DNA from: an uncultured Saprospiraceae bacterium | Lineage (GTDB): Bacteria > Bacteroidota > Bacteroidia > Chitinophagales > Saprospiraceae | Assembly: GCA_937969485.1 (NCBI GenBank) | Contig: CALBVQ010000092.1 | Coordinates: 1-12,292, forward strand | Direction of reading: 5' to 3' | DNA length: 12,292 bases | Shown here: in pieces, positions 1 through 6,369 of the stretch | Layout of the letters: each line of letters opens with the position of its first letter | Position numbering within the stretch: position 1 is the first letter of the stretch | Notes under the pieces: model-generated | Database searches by the model: none | What the model was told of the DNA's origin: nothing | What the model saw: the letters and a program-made list of their open reading frames with translations, nothing else | Translations under genes and position numbers: made by a program

Positions 1-138
1 CACTTTATTTTCAAGAATTATTAAATCAAGTACAAGGCAGAAAACGCAAGGATAGCCTTAGCTATCATGAGTATTTCTAACGAAGTAATTGCTTTTATAA
101 ACTTGAAAATATGCGAAATTCTAAAACAGAATTGGTAT
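1..138 (+). repeat. Repeat A, copy 1 (MITE-like palindromic element, left end outside window)
   Basis: These 138 bases recur without gaps at 5855-5992, with only three differences (positions 50, 64 and 69 here). The right end, 122-138, is TAAAACAGAATTGGTAT. In the complete second copy this 17-mer is matched by its exact reverse complement at the left end, so copy 1 is missing its left terminus at the window edge. The middle holds a perfect small hairpin, GATAGC-ctta-GCTATC (51-66). Terminal inverted repeats, short length and no reading frame suggest a non-autonomous element of MITE or REP type. No transposase is visible in the window. Confidence 0.85.
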
Positions 139-220
139 AAGACCTGAAATACAGGCATCGCAGCTTTAACTCGAAATATCCACTTTAGATATTTATTAAG
201 AACTCAAACTGCTTCGATAA

Positions 221-297
221 TGGGAACTTGGAGCTCTTTTGATTCTCAGCGTGATGGTTGACCACGTCTGCGTTTCAGAAGAACTGTTGAGCTCCCA
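221..297. repeat. Imperfect long inverted repeat (hairpin)
   Basis: GGAGCTC at 230-236 pairs with GAGCTCC at 289-295. Inside these arms, about 236-253 pairs imperfectly with 263-283 (CAGCGTG against CACGTCTG and TTTTGA against TCAGAAGA). It could fold as a cruciform or an RNA stem-loop. It lies between repeat A and repeat B in copy 1, while the two repeats abut directly in copy 2, so it probably belongs to a separate inserted segment. Confidence 0.45.
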
Positions 298-329
298 TTC
301 AATTTGCATTTCAGCCCTATGTATGTATT

Positions 330-536
330 AGAACTTTGCAATGAAGATTGAACGACCAATGAAATATGGGTTTTCATAATTGAGGCATAGTATCGCTATG
401 GTGATTGAGTGAAAATAAGTGAAGTGCTATATTTCGTAGGAAGTTCAAGACGTAATAAATTTTCAAATTCACAATTTTGGATTTAAGCTCTCTTGAGAAA
501 ACCAACTGCATCATTCGGCTTGAATCTTCAATATTA
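330..536 (+). repeat. Repeat B, copy 1 (decayed)
   Basis: This stretch aligns with the reverse complement of 5625-5830. About three quarters of bases agree over the first 80 positions, including shared blocks such as TGCTATATTTCG and GGTGATTGAG. Copy 2 keeps a 39-codon open frame. In copy 1 the same frame is destroyed by stop codons at the positions of copy-2 codons R13 and Q24 and by a one-base deletion just after. It is therefore the more decayed copy of a dispersed sequence, possibly once coding. I do not recognise the family. Confidence 0.7.
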
Positions 537-675
537 ACAGTGGTATTAATTAGTTTTTTGAAAAAAGATATCGCCTATTGAACTTTATTGACATTCTTAT
601 GCATTATAATGTTGAGGTAATGATGATTTATCTATTATCTAAATATTTTAAACAAGTAAAAAACAAAAAAGAATT

Positions 676-1290
676 ATGGCAAACGTAATGGACATGCTAC
701 AGTCTCAGTTAACTCCTGAGCTATTAGGGTACTTATCTAAATCTATAGGAGGAGAAGACAGAGAAAAAACAGCAGTAGCAGCCAACGGAGTATTTTCTGT
801 TTTATTGAATGCACTTTCAAGAAATGCAGCTGATCCACAAGGAAGAGAAGGTTTATTAGGTGCACTAGATAGAGATCACGATGGAAGTATCTTGGATGAT
901 GCAGTAGGATTACTAAGTGGAATGAAAGCTCCGCAGAACAGTAATATGTTAAATGCAGCAGGGATGCTTAAGCACATTCTTGGTGGCAAGCAAACTAACG
1001 TTGTACAGAACATCAGTAAAGTAAGTGGACTTGATGCTATGGATGTAGGACAACTACTTCTTAAGCTATCACCTCTAGTGATGGGAGTATTAGGGAAAGA
1101 AAAGAAATCTTCAGGTCTTGACGCAAGTGGCTTATTTGATCTACTACAAGGATCGGCGAAGCAACAAGTTCAGCAAAATCCACAAGCTTCGATATTCGAA
1201 AAAATGTTAGATAGAGACGGAGACGGAAGTATCATGGATGATGTTGCTTCAATCGGCTTAAAAACTCTAGGTAATTTATTCAGAAGATAA
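676..1290 (+). CDS. DUF937-like protein with two DxDxDG calcium-type loops
   Basis: A 204-residue protein without signal peptide or membrane segment. The Leu/Gly/Ala-rich helical N-terminus (QLTPELLGYLSKSIGG, residues 11-26) and the layout of repeated helical blocks ending in short Asp-rich motifs match the bacterial DUF937 (YidB-like) family. The biochemical role of that family is not established. Two near-identical loops stand out: DRDHDGSILDD at 65-75 and DRDGDGSIMDD at 179-189, each closing a helical half. They resemble EF-hand, dockerin or thrombospondin-type calcium loops, although position 12 of an EF-hand is not acidic (Ala76, Val190). Calcium binding is therefore inference. The ATG at 676 has no clear ribosome binding site but an A-rich leader, as is common in Bacteroidota. 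The gene stands alone: repeat B lies upstream and a 350-base gap follows. Confidence 0.8.
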   Translation: MANVMDMLQSQLTPELLGYLSKSIGGEDREKTAVAANGVFSVLLNALSRNAADPQGREGLLGALDRDHDGSILDDAVGLLSGMKAPQNSNMLNAAGMLKHILGGKQTNVVQNISKVSGLDAMDVGQLLLKLSPLVMGVLGKEKKSSGLDASGLFDLLQGSAKQQVQQNPQASIFEKMLDRDGDGSIMDDVASIGLKTLGNLFRR

Positions 1291-1642
1291 ATATACCTAC
1301 GTAAAGACTTATAACATTTTGATTTGAAATCACTACATAAATAGCGTCTTAAAAGAAGGACTTCATGGGTAGGAATTCGTGATGTATCTGCCGATATAAC
1401 TTCATTCACTACCTCGAACTCCTCCTTTTTACCAAGACAATATATGTGGCATTCGAAAATTAAAATAGTACGATTTCCAATGGGAAATGTGCAAAGCTTT
1501 ATAAAAAATCAATGGTATTACACCATATTTGCCTTCTTTTCAGGTACCTTATTATTCAATATTCTAAGGCAATCTTTTAAAAGTATTTCAAGTTTACCTA
1601 TTATAGGATAAATTAGATAATCATTCCATTTAGGAAGTTAAA
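1291..1642. other. Intergenic region between the DUF937-like gene and the TPR lipoprotein
   Basis: 352 bases. It contains one short open frame that could be a membrane peptide (1444-1611, listed separately) and a small hairpin ATGGT-attac-ACCAT at 1512-1526 inside it. I see no clear terminator after the DUF937-like gene and no clear promoter. The Shine-Dalgarno-like AGGAAG of the TPR gene lies at its right end. Confidence 0.5.
1444..1611 (+). CDS. Possible small membrane protein, 55 residues
   Basis: An ATG-to-TAA frame encodes MWHSKIKIVRF at its start, then a single hydrophobic stretch (about residues 25-41, YYTIFAFFSGTLLFNIL), then a basic tail (RQSFKS). A positively charged N-terminus followed by one membrane span is what a real small inner-membrane protein looks like, and a random AT-rich frame of this length with that order is less expected. 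There is no recognisable ribosome binding site, though that is common in this phylum, and I know no homologue. It is an unproven small gene. It could also be a chance frame in the upstream region of the TPR lipoprotein gene, which starts 31 bases later on the same strand. Confidence 0.3.
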   Translation: MWHSKIKIVRFPMGNVQSFIKNQWYYTIFAFFSGTLLFNILRQSFKSISSLPIIG

Positions 1643-2689
1643 ATGATAAAGATGAAAAGAGGGCATTTTTTTATTCTTTTTTTGGGCTTGACCCTATTAT
1701 TGATTTCTTGCAAAGACAACAAGAGCAGTCAGCAGGAAACTCAAACACTCGTTACCGGAAATCCAGCAGTTGATCAATTGACTAAAAGTATCGATTCCGA
1801 TACCAACAATGCTGAATTATATTACGATAGATCGGTTGCATTTGCCAACATGGAGGCTTATGACAATGCAATCACAGACATGCAAAAAGCTATGAAAATT
1901 GATAGCATGCAGCCCAAGTACTATGCCCATCTATCAGACGTATTCCTCACTTATTACCGATCCAAGCAAGCTTTACAGACTCTTCAGGTTGCAGCAGATC
2001 GCTTCCCTACTAACATTCCTATCCGACTAAAATACGGTGAATTACTAATTACGCTTAATCAGAATCAAAGAGCTCTTCAGGTCCTTTCCAACATAATGGA
2101 GCAAGATAATCAGAACGCAGATGCATTTTTCTTGATGGGCATATTAATGCAATCACTTGGAGAAAGTGAGAAGGCAAAAAAAGCGTTGAAAGAAGTTGTC
2201 AGTATAGATCCAGAAATCACCGATGCCTACATCATTCTAGGAGAATTATATGAGCAAGATGATCCCAAACTTGCTCTTCAATATCTTGAAAATGCGATCA
2301 CTGTTGATCCTCAGAACATCAATGCCCTACATTCCAAGGCATTTTTCTTACAGAATCACAACAGAGTTCCTGAAGCGCTGGATCTTTATAGAGAAATTAA
2401 TATTATTAATCCATCATATGCACCCGCTTTCCTAAATGCTGGAATTCTCTACATAGAAATTGATGAACTAGATAAAGCCTTCGAGCAATTCAACATCCTT
2501 GTGGGTATAGCACCTACTGACCACCTAGGACATTTTTACAGAGGATATACGCAGAAACTTAGAGGTAATCTTGAGGCTGCTAAAATAGATATGGAGCAAT
2601 CGCTAGTATATAAACCAGAGTATGAGAATGCAATAAACGAGCTTGCGGATGTTAATATTGAATTGAAGAGGCAAGCTTTAGAGAAGTAA
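1643..2689 (+). CDS. TPR-repeat lipoprotein
   Basis: 348 residues. Residues 1-22 form a lipoprotein signal peptide: basic start, a hydrophobic core rich in Phe and Leu, and the lipobox LISC with Cys23 as the lipidated residue. The mature start is CKDNKSS. From about residue 57 to 327 the sequence consists of roughly eight tetratricopeptide repeats, recognised by the repeated pattern of A/G at position 8, A at 20 and P at 32 (for example AYDNAITDMQKAMKIDS and ALQYLENAITVDPQN). TPRs bind protein partners, so a scaffold or assembly role in the envelope is likely, but the partner is unknown. The first ATG (1643) is preferred over the in-frame ATG at 1652 because AGGAAG at 1632-1637 sits 5 bases upstream. 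It converges with uvrC, with 15 bases between the stops and no visible terminator. Confidence 0.88.
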   Translation: MIKMKRGHFFILFLGLTLLLISCKDNKSSQQETQTLVTGNPAVDQLTKSIDSDTNNAELYYDRSVAFANMEAYDNAITDMQKAMKIDSMQPKYYAHLSDVFLTYYRSKQALQTLQVAADRFPTNIPIRLKYGELLITLNQNQRALQVLSNIMEQDNQNADAFFLMGILMQSLGESEKAKKALKEVVSIDPEITDAYIILGELYEQDDPKLALQYLENAITVDPQNINALHSKAFFLQNHNRVPEALDLYREINIINPSYAPAFLNAGILYIEIDELDKAFEQFNILVGIAPTDHLGHFYRGYTQKLRGNLEAAKIDMEQSLVYKPEYENAINELADVNIELKRQALEK

Positions 2690-2704
2690 GTTTACAGAAT
2701 TCAT

Positions 2705-4516
2705 CTACTCTTCTTCGTCGGAATGAAAATAATTCCACACTTTCTTAGCCGAAGATAACCCTACCACGGTAGCTAGGGCAGAAACGCTTTGCAGCTTAAT
2801 CTTGCTCACAGACCCGTAAAAAATAAGTAGCTTATTAGCTGTTTTCTCTCCTACACCTGGGATATTTGTAAGCTCGGTACCTAAAGCATTTCGAGAACGC
2901 TGATCTCTGTGAAACGTAATGGCAAAGCGGTGTGCTTCGTTTCGCGCTTGCTGAATGACTTTCAAGGTTTCGCTTTTCTTATTAATGTAGAGTGGAATAG
3001 GATCTTCAGGAAAAAATATCTCCTCAAGTCGCTTTGCAATTCCTATCATCAAGATCTTATTTTCAAGTCCCAGTTCTTTCAGTATCTCATATGATGCACT
3101 GAGTTGACCTTTCCCTCCATCAATAATGACAAGCTGAGGAAGATCTCCACCTTCCTCTTTCAAGCGCTTATATCTTCTATACACCACTTCCTTCATACTG
3201 GCAAAATCATCAGGTCCCACGACGGTCTTGATATTAAACTTCCTGTAGTCTTTCTTCGAAGGCTTAGCGTTCTTAAATACCACACAAGATGAAACAGGAT
3301 TGGTCCCTTGGATATTGGAATTATCAAAACACTCGATGTGAAAAGGCACGACATCCATCTGCAAATCCTCCTGCATCGTCTTGAGAATCCTTTCACTACT
3401 TGTTACTTTCCTCGCCTTGTTCATCTCGTCTTTGCGCAACTGAAGCTGATAATATTTTACGTTTTTCATCGACAGCTCAAGTAATTTACTCTTGTCTCCT
3501 CGAGCTGGGATTGTAATTTTTACATTTTCTATCAACCATCCCAAGTCAAATGGAACAAGGATTTCCTCTGCAAAGCTATTATACTTCTGTCTAAGGTTTT
3601 CAATGGCAAAAAGCATAATATCCTCCTTTTCCTCGTCAATATTTTTAGTCAACTCAACCGTCTCAGTGTTAATTAAGACCCCATTTATGATCTTCAAATA
3701 ATTCACATAAGCTGTCTTTTCATCCTCCTCATAACCGAACACATCGATATTCCCTAGCACAGTAGAAACCACAGTAGATTTCGCTTGATAATCCTCGAAC
3801 GCCGTCAGCTTTTCCTTGTACATCTGAGCTTGCTCAAACTCCATATTCTCAGCATGAAGCTGCATTTGCTCTTTAATGTAAGACTTCACAGGTGCGAAGC
3901 TACCGTTAAGAATATTCTTGATTTGATCAATTTTCTTGTTGTACGTTTCTTCAGATTCCAATCCTATACACGGGCCAGCACAGTTTTTAATGTGATACTC
4001 CAGGCACACCTTAAATTTCCCTTGGACAATATTTTTCTCGGTTAACTGAAGAAAGCAAGTCCGCAGCTGAAACAATTTTTTAATGATATCTAAGATGATA
4101 TTTACTCTATATTTCGATGTATACGGGCCAAAGTAAGTAGAACCATCTCTGATAAGCCGCCTAGTAAAAAACACGCGGGGGAATGGCTCTTTCTTGATTA
4201 CAATGTAGGTGTAACTCTTACCATCCTTCATCAGCACATTATATCTCGGCTGAAATTTTTTAATCAGAGTATTTTCTAAAAGCAACGCATCTGCCTCCGT
4301 TTCTACTATCGTGAATTCAATTCGCGATGCATGTTGGACCATCTTCCTGGTCTTGTATGCCTTATTCTTAACCGAACCGAAGTAGGAGGTCAATCTATTT
4401 CTAAGATTCTTAGCTTTTCCCACATAGAGGATCACATCCTCACTGTCAAGAAAGCGGTAAACCCCTGGCTCTCGTGGGATTTTTGGTTGTAATATTTTAA
4501 AATCCTGATCCGTCAC
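2705..4516 (-). CDS. uvrC: UvrABC excinuclease subunit C
   Basis: 603 residues, normal length for UvrC, the nuclease that makes both the 3' and 5' incisions in nucleotide excision repair after UvrA/UvrB load on damage. Domains: N-terminal GIY-YIG nuclease (about 14-92, with PGVY at 17-20, YVGKAKNLRNR at 31-41 and the EADALLLEN segment at 74-82); a four-cysteine region (Cys154, 171, 179, 183) matching the iron-sulfur cluster cysteines reported in E. coli UvrC; the UVR motif (about 213-248); and an RNase H-like UvrC endonuclease domain with Asp398 (CFDNSNIQG), Asp437, Asp466 (IDGGKGQ) and His529. Helix-hairpin-helix motifs (about 547-597, NIPGVGEKTANKLL) close it. All catalytic residues appear intact. 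It starts with GTG at 4516, 2 bases after the mgsA stop, so translation is probably coupled to mgsA. No ATG gives a better N-terminus. Confidence 0.97.
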   Translation of the reverse strand: MTDQDFKILQPKIPREPGVYRFLDSEDVILYVGKAKNLRNRLTSYFGSVKNKAYKTRKMVQHASRIEFTIVETEADALLLENTLIKKFQPRYNVLMKDGKSYTYIVIKKEPFPRVFFTRRLIRDGSTYFGPYTSKYRVNIILDIIKKLFQLRTCFLQLTEKNIVQGKFKVCLEYHIKNCAGPCIGLESEETYNKKIDQIKNILNGSFAPVKSYIKEQMQLHAENMEFEQAQMYKEKLTAFEDYQAKSTVVSTVLGNIDVFGYEEDEKTAYVNYLKIINGVLINTETVELTKNIDEEKEDIMLFAIENLRQKYNSFAEEILVPFDLGWLIENVKITIPARGDKSKLLELSMKNVKYYQLQLRKDEMNKARKVTSSERILKTMQEDLQMDVVPFHIECFDNSNIQGTNPVSSCVVFKNAKPSKKDYRKFNIKTVVGPDDFASMKEVVYRRYKRLKEEGGDLPQLVIIDGGKGQLSASYEILKELGLENKILMIGIAKRLEEIFFPEDPIPLYINKKSETLKVIQQARNEAHRFAITFHRDQRSRNALGTELTNIPGVGEKTANKLLIFYGSVSKIKLQSVSALATVVGLSSAKKVWNYFHSDEEE

Positions 4517-4518
4517 AC

Positions 4519-4896
4519 CTATACATCTTCGTCCATCCCCAAAATCATCAACTTAGCACTAGCCATATTCGTTGCCAAAGGTACATTGTGAATATCACAC
4601 TGGCGCATCAACATCTGTACGTCGGGCTCATGCGGATGTTTATCCAGTGCATCACGGAAAAAGAAAACCATGTGCATCTCACCAGTTGCGACTAGAGCAG
4701 CAATTTGCGCATCTCCACCCATGGGGCCAGATAGGAATTTCGTAACTTCGAATCCCGCTTCTTCTATATGTTTACCAGTCGTTCCTGTTGCAAAAAGTTG
4801 AACAGACTTGAGGTATTCCTTGTTTTGCAAAATAAAATTTATCAGCTCTGGCTTTTTGCCGTCATGAGCTATTAATGCAATTTTTTTATACTTCAT
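4519..4896 (-). CDS. mgsA: Methylglyoxal synthase
   Basis: 125 residues. It converts dihydroxyacetone phosphate to methylglyoxal and phosphate, a bypass of lower glycolysis used when sugar phosphates build up. The family's active-site residues are present: His11-Asp12 (IAHDGKK), the phosphate-binding TGTTG (37-41), Asp62 in SGPMGGDAQ, Asp82 in FFFRDAL, and His89 with Asp92 in HPHEPD. The conserved ATNMASA follows at 108-114. It is shorter than the 152-residue E. coli enzyme, lacking the N-terminal extension and the C-terminal tail that follow the shared core. Short forms are common, so this is not obviously a truncation. It is first in a two-gene unit with uvrC and divergent from the CAP-domain gene at 5073. 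The intervening 176 bases must hold both promoters. Confidence 0.95.
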   Translation of the reverse strand: MKYKKIALIAHDGKKPELINFILQNKEYLKSVQLFATGTTGKHIEEAGFEVTKFLSGPMGGDAQIAALVATGEMHMVFFFRDALDKHPHEPDVQMLMRQCDIHNVPLATNMASAKLMILGMDEDV

Positions 4897-5039
4897 GGAT
4901 ACTATTTTACCAATTTAAATCGTCAACTAAATGAAAGTAAAATCACTCCTGCTTGTGAATACAATACACTGAGTAAGAATTTCGGTTAATTCAACGTTAA
5001 ATGCCTTTTGTATGAAACAAAGAAAACGAAAATTCAGTT

Positions 5040-5047
5040 TACTTTTG
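5040..5047 (+). promoter_or_regulatory. Possible -7 promoter element of the CAP-domain gene
   Basis: TACTTTTG is an exact match to the Bacteroidota -7 consensus TAnnTTTG and lies 25 bases before the ATG at 5073, a sensible distance for a short leader. The nearest upstream TTTG (5007-5010) is 29 bases away, longer than the usual 19-22, so the -33 half is not supported. Confidence 0.35.
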
Positions 5048-5072
5048 ACAGCATTCAATTAAAACAGCATCT

Positions 5073-5567
5073 ATGAAGCGAATAATTAGTTCTTTTCCCT
5101 TGGTTCTCTTATTGCTGACTTTTTCGTTTTGGGCTTCCGCCCAAAGTGTAGAGCAAGAAATCATGCTGAATAAGATCAACAAGCTTCGTGCCAATGGATG
5201 TAGTTGTGGTGGACAGAAAATGGCTCCAGCAAAAGAACTGAAATGGAGTAAAGTCCTCATGACTTCAGCTTATCGACACGCAAAAGACATGAGAAATAAA
5301 AATTATTTTTCTCATTATTCACCTACTGGGACTGATGTAGGAGACCGTCTTGATGCAGTTGGATACGTATGGTCTTTTTGTGGTGAAAATCTAGGAAGCG
5401 GCCAAAAGAACTTTGATGAAGTCATGGAAGATTGGATCAAAAGCCCTAGCCATTGTAGAATGCTACTAAATCCGGAAGTAGAAGAAGTCGCAGTTGCCAA
5501 AGCTGGCAAATACTGGGTCCAGCACTTTGGCAAAAAATTCGATCAAGACAAGTATAGTCAGAACTAG
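5073..5567 (+). CDS. Secreted CAP/SCP-domain (YkwD-like) protein
   Basis: 164 residues. Residues 1-23 are a signal peptide (MKRIISS, hydrophobic core, then ASA with cleavage before Gln24), so the protein is exported. The rest is a CAP domain of the bacterial YkwD type: the helical LNKINKLRANG start (32-42), the cavity residues His69 (AYRHAKDM), Glu105 (CGENLG) and His127 (SPSHC), plus FSHYSPTG (79-86), a Gly-Asp-Arg-Leu segment (90-93), and the final strand YWVQHFGKK (147-155). Four cysteines in the mature part (43, 45, 103, 128) could form disulfides; CSC at 43-45 inside the first helix-loop is unusual. Enzymatic activity of bacterial CAP proteins is not settled, so the role is open. The gene stands alone, divergent from mgsA, with a weak terminator-like sequence after it. 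Confidence 0.9.
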   Translation: MKRIISSFPLVLLLLTFSFWASAQSVEQEIMLNKINKLRANGCSCGGQKMAPAKELKWSKVLMTSAYRHAKDMRNKNYFSHYSPTGTDVGDRLDAVGYVWSFCGENLGSGQKNFDEVMEDWIKSPSHCRMLLNPEVEEVAVAKAGKYWVQHFGKKFDQDKYSQN

Positions 5568-5596
5568 TAAAGGATAGATGCTAATCCAAATCACAT

Positions 5597-5616
5597 GAAG
5601 ACGTTCTTCCTTTTTT
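5597..5616 (+). terminator. Weak intrinsic-terminator-like sequence after the CAP gene
   Basis: GAAGACGTTCTTC, an imperfect hairpin with a four- to five-base stem, is followed by a run of six T at 5611-5616, 30 bases after the stop of the CAP gene. The stem is short and AT-rich, so the call is weak. Confidence 0.3.
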
Positions 5617-5624
5617 ATTAACTA

Positions 5625-5830
5625 CAATAGTTTCATTGAACCCGAATTAGCATTGGGTTTTCGTCAGAAGGGCTTAAACCTAAATCGTGCATTAGAAGAT
5701 TAATTACATGTTGAATTACCTGCGAAATATAGCGCTTCGGTAATTTTTTGCTCAATCACCCTAGCGATGCTGTGCCTCATTCGTAAAAAGGTAGATTTCA
5801 TTGATAGTTCAAGCCTCATTACAAAGTTCT
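5625..5830 (-). repeat. Repeat B, copy 2 (inverted relative to copy 1)
   Basis: The reverse complement of this stretch aligns with 330-536. It directly abuts the left terminus of repeat A (5832). This copy is the better preserved one: read on the minus strand it keeps a 39-codon frame (5700-5819) and, after its stop, more coding-like sequence (SSNARFRFKPF) interrupted by further stops. Confidence 0.7.
5700..5819 (-). pseudogene. 39-codon frame inside repeat B, probable remnant
   Basis: The minus-strand frame from ATG (5819) to TAA (5700) begins MRLELSMKSTFLRMRHSIAR and continues VIEQKITEALYFAGNSTCN. The same amino-acid pattern (MK-E--MK, then LRHSIA-VIE, then EVLYFVG-S in a shifted frame) can be read with interruptions in copy 1 at 338-450. 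Agreement of the two copies at protein level suggests the repeat was once translated, or derives from a coding sequence. The frame also continues past its stop with similar patterns in both copies, which argues for a truncated remnant rather than a functional small gene. I do not recognise the family. Confidence 0.35.
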
Positions 5831-5831
5831 T

Positions 5832-5992
5832 ATACCAATTCTGTTTTAAGGTTTCACTTTATTTTCAAGAATTATTAAATCAAGTACAAGGCAGAAAACG
5901 CAAAGATAGCCTTAGCTTTCATCAGTATTTCTAACGAAGTAATTGCTTTTATAAACTTGAAAATATGCGAAATTCTAAAACAGAATTGGTAT
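5832..5992 (+). repeat. Repeat A, copy 2 (complete MITE-like element, 161 bp)
   Basis: It is bounded by a perfect 17-base terminal inverted repeat: ATACCAATTCTGTTTTA at 5832-5848 and its reverse complement at 5976-5992. Complementarity extends inwards imperfectly (CTTTATTTTCAAG at 5857-5869 against CTTGAAAATATGCG at 5957-5970), so most of the element could fold on itself. Bases 5855-5992 match 1-138 with three substitutions and no gaps. Such closeness suggests recent copying or ongoing homogenisation. No clear target-site duplication is visible; the flanks are TCT-T and TAG. Confidence 0.85.
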
Positions 5993-6023
5993 TAGTGCAT
6001 ATTTCCGGTTAAAATTGACTTAA

Positions 6024-6338
6024 GACATTGAGGCTCTTTACAGTTGTTATGATTTGAAACATATTTATTGCAATTCAAACAAAGAGTATGGCAAATTAAA
6101 TTACAATAGAAAATACATTATTGAAGCGCATGGTGGTTAAACATTAGATATTAAGAGAACATCCTCAATTTTTATTTATAACAATAAAATAATTTCAAAA
6201 AATGAAATTCCAGTAAGTACTAAATGGGTTAATCCTGTGCGAATGAAATTAGTTGAAGACATTAACATTGAAGGGATTGATTTCATATTCTATTTTGATA
6301 CTGCACATCGAGAAAAAGTTGGCGAACCTAGCTTGTAA
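6024..6338 (+). pseudogene. Remnant of an unidentified protein-coding gene, start missing, one internal stop
   Basis: From the codon after TAA (6021-6023) to TAA (6336-6338) the frame stays open for 104 codons except for a single TAA at 6138-6140. Both halves look coding: the first ends NYNRKYIIEAHGG, the second runs TLDIKRTSSIFIYNNKII and then VEDINIEGIDFIFYFDTAHR. There is no start codon at the left, and repeat A ends only 30 bases upstream, so the 5' part may have been lost when the repeat arrived. I recognise no family. Sequencing error at the stop is possible but would not supply the missing start. Confidence 0.45.
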
Positions 6339-6369
6339 AAAAGATTAATCAGAAAAATCAAAAGAAAAA

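Larger units (their letters stand above)
139..675. other. Gene-free region: hairpin segment, degenerate repeat B and upstream region of the DUF937-like gene
   Basis: No open frame here looks coding. From left to right it holds an imperfect long hairpin (221-297), a decayed copy of repeat B (330-536), and an AT-rich stretch (537-675) that must carry the promoter of the gene at 676. I could not place that promoter. There is no TAnnTTTG element of the Bacteroidota type at a convincing distance, and the TTGACA/TATAAT look-alikes at 588-593 and 605-610 are only 11 bases apart. Confidence 0.6.

Noticed and set aside
588..610. TTGACA (588-593) and TATAAT (605-610) resembling a sigma-70 promoter upstream of the DUF937-like gene
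   Set aside because: The spacer is only 11 bases, far from the needed 16-18, and Bacteroidota primary promoters use a different consensus.
1170..1409. Minus-strand 79-codon frame overlapping the DUF937-like gene end
   Set aside because: It is antisense to a well-supported gene, with low-complexity, Lys/Tyr/Leu-rich composition and no recognisable domain.
4740..4760. TTCGAATCC, which resembles a tRNA T-loop
   Set aside because: It lies in the mgsA coding sequence and no cloverleaf can be built around it.
5132..5146. GGGCTTCCGCCC palindrome in the CAP gene, with a matching one at 6510-6523, considered as a dispersed regulatory repeat
   Set aside because: Both fall on codons for an A-S-A-Q signal-peptidase site, so shared coding explains them.
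5315..5533. Minus-strand frames inside the CAP-domain gene
   Set aside because: The plus strand has a signal peptide and a complete CAP domain; the antisense frames are its shadow.
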